Shown here piece after piece: positions 17,348-26,214 of a DNA stretch of 64,000 bases (its first letter is position 1; each line of letters begins with the position of its first letter). The position numbers were made by a program, and so were the translations under genes. Under the pieces are notes generated by a model that was not told where the DNA came from, searched no databases, and saw nothing but the letters and a program-made list of their open reading frames with translations. This stretch comes from JAJCYK01 sp965224285. GTDB lineage: Bacteria; Bacteroidota; Bacteroidia; Cytophagales; Cyclobacteriaceae. The stretch lies in the NCBI GenBank assembly GCA_965224285.1, contig OZ245043.1, positions 2,232,001 through 2,296,000 on the forward strand. The letters run 5' to 3'.

Positions 17348-17796
17348 TCACCATGTATACGGATGGTGCCAGTAGCGGCAACCCTGGTCCGGGAGGATAC
17401 GGTACCATTTTGATCTACAAGCAACATAGGAAGGAATTAACCGAAGGTTTCCGTCTCACCACTAACAATCGTATGGAGTTGCTGGCAGTAATCCGAGGTC
17501 TTCAGGCATTAAAAGGTGAGGGGCATACCGTTAGGGTCTATTCGGATTCCAAGTATGTAGTCGATGCAGTAGAAAAAGGATGGCTTCAAAATTGGGAGAG
17601 AAAGGACTTCAAGAAGAAAAAGAACGCCGACCTATGGAAAGTATTCCTGGAACTTTACCGAAAACACCGAGTAAAGTTTATTTGGGTAAAAGGACATGAT
17701 GGTAATCCTTTGAATGAACGATGTGATCAGCTGGCAGTAGAGTCAGCAGCTGCTGGTGATTTAAAAATAGACCAGGGCTATGAGGAAGATGCCTAG
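17344..17796 (+). CDS. rnhA: ribonuclease HI
   Basis: Removes RNA from RNA-DNA hybrids. 150 residues. The four catalytic acids are present: Asp7 (YTDGASSGNPGPGGYG), Glu45 (NNRMELLAV), Asp68 (VYSDSKYV) and Asp128 (NERCDQLA). The basic protrusion around residues 80-95 (GWLQNWERKDFKKKKN) is also visible. It is translationally coupled to the MarC gene. The stop codon region CTAG is shared with the convergent gene at 17793. Confidence 0.97.
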   Translation: MITMYTDGASSGNPGPGGYGTILIYKQHRKELTEGFRLTTNNRMELLAVIRGLQALKGEGHTVRVYSDSKYVVDAVEKGWLQNWERKDFKKKKNADLWKVFLELYRKHRVKFIWVKGHDGNPLNERCDQLAVESAAAGDLKIDQGYEEDA

Positions 17797-19118
17797 TCAT
17801 TTTGTTCGATAAACTGTACCCCCAGTCCTGATAACTCTTCCAGGATAGGAACGTAATACGCTTGAGATACCGGTACTTTTACTCCGGTATCTTTTATTAC
17901 ACCACTTAGCACCAGCTTCGCTGCAATGGCCAATGGCCATCCCACGGTTTTGGACATGGCCGTTTGATCTTCATCACCCTTTGTGACCAGTGATAAAAAT
18001 AATCGGTGGTATTTATTACTCAGCTTATAACCGATCTGATGCTGCATGACGATCATATCCCGGTCATGCTTCCTGAATTCCCACTTAGATTCCAGTAGAT
18101 GCTGTAAAACGGAAGCGGGACTGCCTGAAACAATATTGATAGGTTTGGAGTCAAAGATGCCCAGCCAATTTAATTTTTGCATAACTGCACCTTGGGATGA
18201 GATATTTAAATAATCACAAAGTTTTTCCTCTACAGATTTTGCCGGATGGTAGTAGAGAAAGGTGTTAACGAAGTCTCGGTAGGTCATAGTATCCAGCCCT
18301 TCCAGGATGTAGGAATCATCGGTCATACCCAATTGCACGAACACATCCCAAGCAGCGCAAAACCCCGGTCTTCTCAAAGTACCCCGAATCATGGTATCTA
18401 CAGTGTCCAATCCATATAATTTTCGATACTTTAGGGAGTTGCGATTTGCATAACCTTCAAATGCCCCGTAACCTCTTATTCCTACCTGCTCTAGCCTGCT
18501 AAAGACTTTATGATATGGGATGTATTTATAACGCCCGTTTCGAATAAATCGAGCAGTATCTCGTCCTGCAAGCACTACGTTCCGAGGATTCCAAGTGAAT
18601 TTGTACCTCCAGGGATTATCTTCACTTTCAGGTGCGATTAATCCACCGGTGTAAGAAATGAATGAGTCAATCTCACCGCCTTGAGATCTCACCCGGTCTA
18701 AAGCGGCAATAGCCGTCATATGATCCAGGCCGGGATCTAAACCGCATTCATTCAATAATAGCACACCTTTTGCTTTAGCCTCATGATCAAGCTTCATTAA
18801 TTCATCTGATACATAAGAGGCGGTCAGCATGGGCCGATATGTTTCCAGGCAGATTTTAGCCACTTGCGGGTGCATAGAGGCTGGCAAAAGAGAAATGACT
18901 AATTGTGAGTCCTGAATTTCGGACCTTACCCTCTCGGTATACTCCAGGTCCAATTCCAAGGCTTTACCATAAGCATGATCCGTTATTTTCAGCAAGGCCT
19001 GGTCCCGGGCCATATCAGCTACCGTGACTTCCCAATCATATGTCGGAGCATTTCGCAACAAGTAGGAGATCAAAGAAGTTGAAGACCTACCTGCCCCAAG
19101 AACCAAAATCTTCTTCAT
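17793..19118 (-). CDS. saccharopine dehydrogenase-like oxidoreductase
   Basis: 441 residues with an N-terminal Rossmann fold (ILVLGAGRSSTSLISYLLRN, 4-23) and the saccharopine dehydrogenase C-terminal domain, including LLNECGLDPGLDHMTAI at about 121-137, which strongly marks the Lys9-type reductase family. In eukaryotes this family forms saccharopine in lysine metabolism; many bacterial members act on other amino-dicarboxylates such as carboxyspermidine. Substrate therefore uncertain. Its stop lies in the same CTAG tetranucleotide as that of rnhA. A box reading TATCTTTC on the minus strand (19144-19151) is a possible promoter. Confidence 0.88.
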   Translation of the reverse strand: MKKILVLGAGRSSTSLISYLLRNAPTYDWEVTVADMARDQALLKITDHAYGKALELDLEYTERVRSEIQDSQLVISLLPASMHPQVAKICLETYRPMLTASYVSDELMKLDHEAKAKGVLLLNECGLDPGLDHMTAIAALDRVRSQGGEIDSFISYTGGLIAPESEDNPWRYKFTWNPRNVVLAGRDTARFIRNGRYKYIPYHKVFSRLEQVGIRGYGAFEGYANRNSLKYRKLYGLDTVDTMIRGTLRRPGFCAAWDVFVQLGMTDDSYILEGLDTMTYRDFVNTFLYYHPAKSVEEKLCDYLNISSQGAVMQKLNWLGIFDSKPINIVSGSPASVLQHLLESKWEFRKHDRDMIVMQHQIGYKLSNKYHRLFLSLVTKGDEDQTAMSKTVGWPLAIAAKLVLSGVIKDTGVKVPVSQAYYVPILEELSGLGVQFIEQND

Positions 19119-19257
19119 ACTGTGAGGCTGCCGATGATGCGGTGAAAGATAAAACTTTCTAACCTCTAATCAACGCCTCAACCTGTTAATAATATGGCTA
19201 ATATTATAGGCAGATTCCATTACGCTGAAAGAAAATTTTATGGTATATTACCTTGGA

Positions 19258-19746
19258 ATGAGTAGGAAAATATCTGCGAATATATACCTGAACGAGTTTT
19301 CTGACGACCATCAATTAGACCCTCAAGACCGCCAGCTCTTAATACTAGCCCGAAAAAGCTTGAACCAAGCTTACGCTCCATATTCCGGTTTTAAGGTTGG
19401 CTGTGCAGTGCTTCTCGAAGATGACCTCATTATCACTGGATCCAACCAGGAAAACGCTTCGTATCCCAGTGGTTTATGTGCGGAACGGGTGGCATTGTTT
19501 GCGGCATCCAGTCATCATCCCCAAAAAACCATCTATAAACTTGCCATCAGCGCCCAAAAAGCCTCCGGATCCCAATACTTGCCGGTAACACCCTGTGGCG
19601 GGTGCCGTCAGGTAATGATCGAATACCAATCAAAACAAGGCCAGCCTATAGAGATTTTAATGGAAGGCGAGAATGGAAAGGTCTATCATGCAGAATCAGT
19701 GGACATGCTGCTGCCGTTCAAATTTTCAGAGGAAAACTTGAAATGA
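19258..19746 (+). CDS. cdd: cytidine deaminase
   Basis: Deaminates cytidine and deoxycytidine to (deoxy)uridine in pyrimidine salvage. From the ATG at 19258 it has 162 residues. Zinc ligands are Cys74 in GLCAERVAL (with Glu76 as proton shuttle), Cys113 and Cys116 in TPCGGCRQ, which is the short homotetrameric type. AYAPYSGFKVG (39-49) is also typical. An ATG at 19240 would add six residues (MVYYLG) and is less likely. It overlaps the kinase-like gene by ATGA. Confidence 0.94.
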   Translation: MSRKISANIYLNEFSDDHQLDPQDRQLLILARKSLNQAYAPYSGFKVGCAVLLEDDLIITGSNQENASYPSGLCAERVALFAASSHHPQKTIYKLAISAQKASGSQYLPVTPCGGCRQVMIEYQSKQGQPIEILMEGENGKVYHAESVDMLLPFKFSEENLK

Positions 19747-20294
19747 AATACCGCATGAAATTTGAATTTGACCTGCACCAACAGATGGATCCAAACAATA
19801 TCGTTTTGGTTTATGAGGGCAAATTTGACCAACAAATAACTAAATCCGTACTGCTGATGGCGGAGCGAAACATCGACTCACTACAGGAAGACCCTACCAT
19901 CAAGCGTAAAGTATTTAATGTAATTGTGGAATGCCTACAGAATATTGCCAAGCACGGAGGCCAGGACCATGATGAACATCCGGCAATTTTTATGATTGGA
20001 CGAGAGGAAGAAGAGTACATCATTTCATCGGGCAACGTGGTAGACGACAGTTATGTAAAGGACCTTAAATCAAAGATTGATCGGATCAATTCTCTGGACA
20101 ACGAAGGACTTAAAGACCTGTACAAGCAAATCATGAAAGATAATAGCATATCTGAAAAGGGAGGTGCTGGTTTAGGGCTAGTGGATATGGCGCGTAAGTC
20201 CGGTGGGCAGCTCAGTTATCATTTTAAGGATTTAGACCAGGATATACAATATTTCTCCTTCCAAGTCAACATACCCAGGCAAATCAGGAAATAA
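19743..20294 (+). CDS. SiaB family protein kinase (DUF6272)
   Basis: 183-residue cytosolic protein resembling a GHKL ATPase of the anti-sigma-kinase kind. The N-box is FNVIVECLQNIAKHG (58-72) and the glycine-rich lid is GGAGLGLVDMARKSGG (140-155). In Pseudomonas, SiaB phosphorylates SiaC, and SiaA reverses this, controlling a diguanylate cyclase. No SiaC (DUF1987) or SiaA-like gene lies nearby here. It is translationally coupled to cdd (ATGA at 19743-19746), an unexpected partner. The start was chosen by this overlap and by the N-terminal MKYRMKFEFDLHQQM. Confidence 0.8.
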   Translation: MKYRMKFEFDLHQQMDPNNIVLVYEGKFDQQITKSVLLMAERNIDSLQEDPTIKRKVFNVIVECLQNIAKHGGQDHDEHPAIFMIGREEEEYIISSGNVVDDSYVKDLKSKIDRINSLDNEGLKDLYKQIMKDNSISEKGGAGLGLVDMARKSGGQLSYHFKDLDQDIQYFSFQVNIPRQIRK

Positions 20295-20377
20295 ACCAAA
20301 CCTCTGTAAGTTATCCGCCATAAACTCTTTGATTTGGTATTTCTCTCATGATATTTTTGAGTTAAATACCACAGAAA

Positions 20378-20812
20378 ATGGGAAAATACCTGATAGTTTT
20401 AGCTTTTATATCCGTCCAGACTATACCCTGTCTTTGGGCCCAGTGCAACTCGGAGGGAGTCGATGCCTTATGCCTGGAACAAATCAGCAAGGATAATATT
20501 TTCGTCAAAAGCTATAAATTGCTGCCACATCAATTTCCCAGTAAAGAGTATTCCTCGATTTTGGCTAGAGACACCGAGTACTACATAAACCTCTGTGAAC
20601 AGGGAAAAGTATCTTCTCAGGTTGAGATCAACGTTTACAACAGTAAGCGTAAACTTGTAGCCAGTAACCAGGCAGATGACCGTCTACTTCCCGAACTTAG
20701 TTTTCATTGTAAGCAGACTGGAGTCTACTATTTTGAATTCAAAGCTACCACATCAGCGGGTGACTGTGGCATGGGAGCGCTAAGTTTTCGCAGGCTTTCT
20801 TCCAGCGATTGA
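20378..20812 (+). CDS. secreted hypothetical protein
   Basis: 144 residues with a signal peptide (MGKYLIVLAFISVQTIPCLWAQ) and a mature part of about 120 residues with five cysteines, suggesting disulfides in the periplasm or outside the cell. YYFEFKATTSAGDCGMGALS near the C-terminus looks like the last strands of a beta-sandwich. No family recognised. An inverted repeat, TGGTATTT (20335-20342) and AAATACCA (20364-20371), ends 6 nt before the start codon. Confidence 0.7.
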   Translation: MGKYLIVLAFISVQTIPCLWAQCNSEGVDALCLEQISKDNIFVKSYKLLPHQFPSKEYSSILARDTEYYINLCEQGKVSSQVEINVYNSKRKLVASNQADDRLLPELSFHCKQTGVYYFEFKATTSAGDCGMGALSFRRLSSSD

Positions 20813-20854
20813 GCGTTGATGTCTTGACAGACTAGTTTTCGTTATCTTTCCCTG

Positions 20855-21529
20855 ATGGAATTACAAACTTCGTTTGAATACAACCAACGGTATTTCAAAA
20901 CAGGATCCCTGAAACATAATGGAGGGCAGTTGTGGTTCGTACTACATGGTTATGGCCAACTAGCCTCATTTTTTATTAAAAAATTCCAATGGCTAGAGGA
21001 ATATGGACACTGTATTATCGCTCCGGAAGGCTTAAACAGGTTTTACCTACAGGGATTTAGCGGCAGGGTTGGTGCCGCCTGGATGACCAAAGAAGACCGA
21101 CTTCGGGATATTAATAATTATCTAAATTATCTAAACAGCATCTATCAGTTAGAAGTTGACACCATATCTACCCCTAAAATTAACCTTTTAGGGTTTTCAC
21201 AGGGGACTGCCACTATCTCCCGTTGGTTGGCCCAATCTTCATTTAAATTCCATCGTATTTTTCTGTGGGCTGGAATGCTGGCGGAAGATATGGACTTGCG
21301 ATCCAGTAAACACCGATTTGAAGACCTGGAAGTCTACGTGATTTACGGAAATAAAGATGAATATATCACCCCACAGCGGATTGCCAAGCAAGATAAAATG
21401 CTGCAAGACCTGGGAGTAAAGCCGCGGCGAATTATCTACTCGGGAGGCCATACTATAGAAGAAAGTGTGTTGAGGGAAATAATTAGCAAGGAGCAACCAC
21501 AGGGTTCACCGCCCCCCTTCAAAGTATAA
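20855..21529 (+). CDS. alpha/beta hydrolase, carboxylesterase-like
   Basis: 224-residue cytosolic hydrolase of the phospholipase/carboxylesterase type. The nucleophile Ser lies in LLGFSQGTATISRW (GFSQG, about 110-114), the oxyanion region in WFVLHGYGQ (27-35), the acid in YGNKDEYITP (Asp about 168) and the His in YSGGHTIEE (about 198). A near-consensus promoter (TTGACA at 20824, TATCTTTC at 20843-20850) lies directly upstream. Substrate unknown. Its 3' end overlaps the convergent porT gene by 24 nt. Confidence 0.82.
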   Translation: MELQTSFEYNQRYFKTGSLKHNGGQLWFVLHGYGQLASFFIKKFQWLEEYGHCIIAPEGLNRFYLQGFSGRVGAAWMTKEDRLRDINNYLNYLNSIYQLEVDTISTPKINLLGFSQGTATISRWLAQSSFKFHRIFLWAGMLAEDMDLRSSKHRFEDLEVYVIYGNKDEYITPQRIAKQDKMLQDLGVKPRRIIYSGGHTIEESVLREIISKEQPQGSPPPFKV

Positions 21530-22246
21530 GAATAGACTGACAGAGTTGGAAGTTAACCGGTCTATCCCTTTAGTGTAAAAATTGTTTTCGGAAGCGAGAT
21601 TGTTTACAATACCTCGGGAGAATCTTATTTCCGGTGAAAACTTGAAAAACGGATAATAAACGTCCAAGCCTACTCCGAATTCTATGGCGATGTCAGAGTC
21701 TTTAATATCCAGTCTCTCTCCTTCACCATCAGTGTCTTTCATTCCTCCCACCCGAATTGAGGGGTTTATACCACCAACCAGATACATCCGGTAATTCCCT
21801 CGACGAACTGATTTATACTTCAACAGCAGTGGAAATTCCATTTCTACTGTTTCGATAATTTGGGTTTCGGAACTGTTGAGATAGTTATAAGTTACTTCAC
21901 GTTCGTTGATGCCAAATTTGGGCAGGATACGTAAATTTAAGAAATCCGCCACTTTGAAATTTACTACAAACCCAATATTAACCGGGCCGACGGAGCTTGC
22001 CGGATTAATTGAAAGTACGGTATCCATTTCCGGGGTAATAAACAACTCCGAATATTTCAGTTTGTATTGAAAAGCTTCCACTCCTATATAGAAGCCATAG
22101 TGCAGCCAGCGGTCATCGTAATTAGGGAGGTTGATGCTTCGGTTCCGTTGCCCAAAGGCCTGGGTGCCACAAACCATAAGTAGAAGGCAAATAACTACTT
22201 TTGTGCCAGGTAAATTGAACTTATTCCAAAAGTAAGGGGCTTGCAT
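21506..22246 (-). CDS. porT: type IX secretion outer membrane protein PorT
   Basis: 246-residue outer-membrane barrel needed for type IX secretion in Bacteroidota. Signal peptide 1-33 ends TQAFGQ, followed by the PorT-typical start NYDDRWLHYGFYIGVE and later FEFPLLLKYKS-like and VGLDVYYPFFKFSPEIRFS strands, ending SLFLYFEGGR. Identity rests on these features and on its position directly after ubiE, a pairing known in several Bacteroidota. The start overlaps ubiE by 52 nt; no other ATG precedes the hydrophobic core. Confidence 0.82.
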   Translation of the reverse strand: MQAPYFWNKFNLPGTKVVICLLLMVCGTQAFGQRNRSINLPNYDDRWLHYGFYIGVEAFQYKLKYSELFITPEMDTVLSINPASSVGPVNIGFVVNFKVADFLNLRILPKFGINEREVTYNYLNSSETQIIETVEMEFPLLLKYKSVRRGNYRMYLVGGINPSIRVGGMKDTDGEGERLDIKDSDIAIEFGVGLDVYYPFFKFSPEIRFSRGIVNNLASENNFYTKGIDRLTSNSVSLFLYFEGGR

Positions 22247-22914
22247 AAAGTATTTCTAAACCCAATTTGATTTAATCTCCTCAAAAAATCCGAACCATAG
22301 GAAAACTCCTTAACAGATTCGGGTAAATAACTGTAAGCTGCATCATCTCGTGATACCAATCTGCCGATCATGGGGAGTATCCAGTTAAAATAAGCCCCGT
22401 ATAGTTGTTTAAATGGAAATGCATGGGGTTTTGAAAACTCCAATACCACCATTTTTCCCCCGGGTTTCAGCACCCGGTAAATTTCCGACAAGCCTCTGTC
22501 GACATTCTCAAAGTTACGTACTCCAAAGGAAACGATTACTGCATCGAATTTATTATGGTTAAAGTCCAGGTTTTCAGAGTCTCCGTAAGTTAATTCAATC
22601 TTTTGCTCCAGTCCTTTCCGCTTGACTTTCTTCCTCCCGATCTCCAACATACCTTCTGATATATCTACACCAATGATCTTTTCCGGATTTAACCTCATGG
22701 CTTCCACTGCAAAGTCACCGGTGCCCGTGGCTACATCCAGGATATATTTTGGATTATCTCCTACCAGCATATTAATGGCTTTTTTTCTCCAGGAAATGTC
22801 AATACCAAGGCTTAGAAAATGGTTGAGAAAATCATAATGCCGGCTGATGCTGTCGAACATTTTACCCACCTGCTCCTTTTTCCCGGAAGAATCATCTTTA
22901 TAAGGTATAACCAT
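22195..22914 (-). CDS. ubiE: demethylmenaquinone methyltransferase
   Basis: SAM-dependent C-methyltransferase making menaquinone from demethylmenaquinone. 239 residues from the ATG at 22914 (MVIPYKDDSSGKKEQV, the usual start); an upstream in-frame ATG at 22944 adds ten residues. Motifs: VGKMFDSISRHYDFLNHFLS, the SAM site LDVATGTGDFAVEA, VIVSFGVRNFENVDRGLSEI and RVLKPGGKMVVLEFS. It lies 40 nt after the PorE-like gene (or 10 nt from the alternative start) and overlaps porT, so the three form one minus-strand unit. Confidence 0.95.
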   Translation of the reverse strand: MVIPYKDDSSGKKEQVGKMFDSISRHYDFLNHFLSLGIDISWRKKAINMLVGDNPKYILDVATGTGDFAVEAMRLNPEKIIGVDISEGMLEIGRKKVKRKGLEQKIELTYGDSENLDFNHNKFDAVIVSFGVRNFENVDRGLSEIYRVLKPGGKMVVLEFSKPHAFPFKQLYGAYFNWILPMIGRLVSRDDAAYSYLPESVKEFSYGSDFLRRLNQIGFRNTLCKPLTFGISSIYLAQK

Positions 22915-22954
22915 CGTGGGGCTCTTATGAGTATTCCGATTCACCGGCCGATTG

Positions 22955-24982
22955 CTAGCGTCGTAAAATTATAAATTCCACCCGCCGGTTAAGTTCCCGG
23001 CCATCTTCCTCGTCATCGTTACTGGCAATCGGCCTGGTTTTACCATAGCCCTTGGGCTCTAGTCGGTTAGCATCAATACCTTTGTTGATCAAAAAATCTA
23101 CCACTGAACTAGCCCGTTTTAAAGATAGTTGTTGGTTGTATTGCAAAGTACCAATGTAATCTGTATGTCCAGCTATCTCAATTCGCATATTGGGGTTGGA
23201 GGCGAGTAGATTTTCCAACTTATTTAATTCCACGTAAGATTCCGGTTTTAAAGTGTATCGGTCAAAATCAAAGTATATGTTTCTCAGGATAGAACCCAGG
23301 CCTACCTCCAATTTGCTTAATTCAAAGGTGCGGGAGATGGTTTGGGGCCGGGCACTGGAAGCGGGAAGGGTAATGCTGATATTTTTGAATAAATAACCAT
23401 CTTTCTCCATGGAAAGCAGGTACTCAGCTTCTTCCGGATGGGTTATCCTAGCTTGATATTGACCTTGATCCTGTCTCGCGATATTAAAAACCACATTATC
23501 GCTAACCCTGCGTAATCTGACGGTGGCATCCAACGGGGACCCGTCATCAAAATCATTAATGGTTACATTCAGGGTGACTGCTTGGGACAGGTCATCGCTT
23601 CTGGTACTATCCTGCCCCTTGGTAAGATAATTTCTGGGGCCTAGCCGCTCCTTGGTATCAATATCCGATTGCGGAACAGACACGATGTAAATGTCCGTAT
23701 ACCCCATGCCGTCGTCTCTAACCGATGCAAAATATCCCCTCTTTCCCTCCTTGGTGCCAACAAAATAAATGTCATCGTCTGGGGTATTAATGGGGTATCC
23801 CAGATTCAATAGGTTCTCCCAGGAATTTGAGGCGCTGTCATATTCTGCTTTAAAGATATCATATCCTCCCATTCCCATGCCTCCGCGGCTGCTGAAGTAC
23901 AATGTTTTTAGATCATAATCAATAAACGGGCTGTCTTCATCGTACTCAGAGTTTATCACGGAGCCCAAGTTTACCGCTGGCCCCCATTGATTATTATCCC
24001 ATTTACTGTAATATAAGTCCAAGCCACCTTCTCCCCCCGGGCGATCACTGGAGAAAAACAGGGTAGTACCATCTGAGGATACCGACAATGACTTTTCACT
24101 GAATTCCGAGTTGATATTCTCCCCCACCGAGACCGGGGTGGACCAAATGCTGTCTGTCTTTAGCTCCGAAACAAAAATATCACTGGTACCGTCTTCGATA
24201 TCCTTATACAGATATAATTTTTTACCATCGGCTGAAAGGGCAATATTACTATCATGATACAGAGTATTGATAGACTTACCTATATTGGATGCCGGAAGCC
24301 AGCCGGAGTCCGATTGCTGAGATATAAAAATATCCTCGAAAGGAAAATTATCCGTGTGGACATCCTGATTGAGATTTCCTTGTTTACGCCTGGTAGTAAA
24401 GATCATCGTGGTCTGATCCTCGTTTAATACTGGTGCAAAATCATGCCATTCGGAATTGATCCTGGGGCCAATATTTACTATGGAATAGCCTTCGGGATAG
24501 GCAATAAACTCACTTCCGTTTTGACACTCAAAAATCCGGCGGTCTACCATCTCCAGTGGAATACGGTCTACTCCCACGTAATCCTGGTCGTTGATGACCT
24601 TTTCCCGGTATTGGTTATAATAGTCAATAGCCTCGGGAAACTGCAGGCTAAGTTGATAGCCCTGGCCGATCAGATAAAGAATATCAAATCGATAATCAGG
24701 ATCCAATTCATAAACCTTTAAGAAATAAGGCGTGGCGCGCTCCTTGTTGGTGGTTTCCAGATGCACCTTGCCAGCCATGTAGTTTGCTTTTACGTTTTCC
24801 GGGTCCAACTCGGCGGCTTGAATGTAATAACTTTTAGCTTCCTCAAATGCCCGTTGATTGAAATAAATTTCATCTCCAATCTCCAGGTAATCTTCCGCGG
24901 TTTTGGCATCATCCTGGGCCAGTGAATTAACTGTGGAGAAAAAAATTGTACTTATGACCAGAAAGTGAATTCTGTTTAACAT
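22955..24982 (-). CDS. porE: PorE-like OmpA family protein (TPR, PD40 propeller, CRD, OmpA)
   Basis: 675 residues, exported (signal peptide ends NSLAQ). Domains in order: TPRs (about 25-150), a PD40/WD40-like propeller with repeated 'LSADGKKLYLYKD' and 'VSSDGTTLFFSSDRPGG' blades (about 170-460), a carboxypeptidase-regulatory-like domain (about 490-565), and an OmpA peptidoglycan-binding domain (IEIAGHTDYIGTLQYNQQLS and NRRVEFIILRR). This is the order described for P. gingivalis PorE, a type IX component that anchors to peptidoglycan. Similar proteins also accompany PorP/SprF, so the exact orthology is inferred from the layout and the neighbouring porT. ATG at 24982 preferred over 25000. Confidence 0.75.
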   Translation of the reverse strand: MLNRIHFLVISTIFFSTVNSLAQDDAKTAEDYLEIGDEIYFNQRAFEEAKSYYIQAAELDPENVKANYMAGKVHLETTNKERATPYFLKVYELDPDYRFDILYLIGQGYQLSLQFPEAIDYYNQYREKVINDQDYVGVDRIPLEMVDRRIFECQNGSEFIAYPEGYSIVNIGPRINSEWHDFAPVLNEDQTTMIFTTRRKQGNLNQDVHTDNFPFEDIFISQQSDSGWLPASNIGKSINTLYHDSNIALSADGKKLYLYKDIEDGTSDIFVSELKTDSIWSTPVSVGENINSEFSEKSLSVSSDGTTLFFSSDRPGGEGGLDLYYSKWDNNQWGPAVNLGSVINSEYDEDSPFIDYDLKTLYFSSRGGMGMGGYDIFKAEYDSASNSWENLLNLGYPINTPDDDIYFVGTKEGKRGYFASVRDDGMGYTDIYIVSVPQSDIDTKERLGPRNYLTKGQDSTRSDDLSQAVTLNVTINDFDDGSPLDATVRLRRVSDNVVFNIARQDQGQYQARITHPEEAEYLLSMEKDGYLFKNISITLPASSARPQTISRTFELSKLEVGLGSILRNIYFDFDRYTLKPESYVELNKLENLLASNPNMRIEIAGHTDYIGTLQYNQQLSLKRASSVVDFLINKGIDANRLEPKGYGKTRPIASNDDEEDGRELNRRVEFIILRR

Positions 24983-25169
24983 ACTTTCAGTTTTTGGCAA
25001 CGCCAGCTTAAAAATGGGGATGGGCCCAATATAGTCTAGTTTTTATTTTTTTCAAAACACTTCATGTCACCGGATGTAGTTGGTCAATTAAAGTTTCAAC
25101 CAAATGCAAATTTGCACTATTAGGAGAACCTGCACAATCCGTTAAGCGAATTAATTTAAGTTTATTTAA

Positions 25170-25177
25170 TAGCTTTG
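25170..25177 (+). promoter_or_regulatory. -7 promoter box for engB
   Basis: TAGCTTTG matches TAnnTTTG exactly and lies 25 nt before the engB start codon. No -33 TTG at the right distance. The 200-base gap upstream also contains the palindrome GCAAATTTGC near 25104, of unknown meaning. Confidence 0.5.
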
Positions 25178-25202
25178 CAGCCGATACAAACTCCCTAAAA
25201 GC

Positions 25203-25808
25203 ATGACCTTCCGATCAGCCCGGTTTGTTACCAGCAGCACAGATTATCGGGAATGCCCTCCCCCTGACAAGCCGGAATATGCATTTATAGGGCGGTCTAA
25301 TGTGGGTAAATCCTCACTCATAAATATGCTGACCAATCACAAAGGTCTGGCTAAAACTTCTTCTAGGCCTGGCAAAACCCAGTTGATTAATCATTTTCTT
25401 ATCGATAAGCGATGGTATTTAGTTGACCTTCCTGGATATGGTTGGGCCCAGGCCGGTAAAAAAGAAAAAAGTAAGTGGCAGCAGATGGTGAGACGATATC
25501 TTCAGTGCCGCCAGAATCTGGTTCAGATATTCGTATTGCTAGATGTACGCCATCCTCCACAAAAGATCGATCTGGAATTCCTAAGGTGGCTGGGTCAGGA
25601 AGAGATCCCCTTCCTCATTGTTCTCACCAAAGCTGATAAAGTCTCCAACAATATCATTGCACATCACCGGCAACTGCTGGTAAAAGCCCTGGGTGAAGAA
25701 TGGGAACCAATACCTCAAATAATGGTATCTTCGTCTGTAAGTAAAATTGGTAAGGAAGAAATGACAGGTCACATTGGTGACACACTAAACAGATTATATG
25801 GAATATAA
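25203..25808 (+). CDS. engB: ribosome biogenesis GTP-binding protein EngB/YsxC
   Basis: Essential GTPase for large ribosomal subunit assembly. 201 residues. G1 is GRSNVGKSS (30-38), followed by SSRPGKTQLINHF (switch I), G3 DLPGYGWA, G4 TKADK and a C-terminal SSS-type G5 (MVSSSVSK). Length and motif order are normal. It overlaps the DUF5606 gene by 11 nt and is divergent from the porE-ubiE-porT unit. Confidence 0.96.
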   Translation: MTFRSARFVTSSTDYRECPPPDKPEYAFIGRSNVGKSSLINMLTNHKGLAKTSSRPGKTQLINHFLIDKRWYLVDLPGYGWAQAGKKEKSKWQQMVRRYLQCRQNLVQIFVLLDVRHPPQKIDLEFLRWLGQEEIPFLIVLTKADKVSNNIIAHHRQLLVKALGEEWEPIPQIMVSSSVSKIGKEEMTGHIGDTLNRLYGI

Positions 25809-26214
25809 GGATATTGTGGCTATTGCCGGCAAACCCGGTTTATACAGGATTGTGAAACCAACCAGGGTCAGCGTGATCGTGGAGAGTTTGGATTCCAAGA
25901 AAAGTAAATTGGTTGCCAGTGCCAACCAAAAAATTTCCGTGCTGGATGAAATATCAATTTACACCACCGACCAGGAAGGCTCAATGCCTTTGCCAGAAAT
26001 ATTGCAACAAATATATCAGCTTTATCAGGAGGATACAGGATTAGATAAAGATTCGGACAATACCGAACTACAGGCTTTTTTTCAAAGCGTGGTTCCGGAA
26101 TATGATCACCAGAAAGTATATCCCTCTGATATAAAGAAGGTGATAAAATGGTATGAGATCCTACTTAAAGAAGCTCCGGAACTTCTCAATTATAGTACCC
26201 AGGAAGAAGAGTAA
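25798..26214 (+). CDS. DUF5606 family protein
   Basis: 138-residue cytosolic protein of a Bacteroidota-specific family of unknown function. The conserved N-terminal half is YKDIVAIAGKPGLYRIVKP, then VIVESLDSKKSKLVAS and the ISVLDEISIYT segment. The overlap with engB suggests coupled expression, but no ribosome link is shown by the sequence. It is convergent with fbp with no gap between their stop codons. Confidence 0.85.
   Translation: MEYKDIVAIAGKPGLYRIVKPTRVSVIVESLDSKKSKLVASANQKISVLDEISIYTTDQEGSMPLPEILQQIYQLYQEDTGLDKDSDNTELQAFFQSVVPEYDHQKVYPSDIKKVIKWYEILLKEAPELLNYSTQEEE

Noticed and set aside
20335..20371. Inverted repeat TGGTATTT / AAATACCA before the secreted protein at 20378
   Set aside because: Loop of 21 nt and no T-tail, so not a terminator; could be chance in AT-rich sequence.
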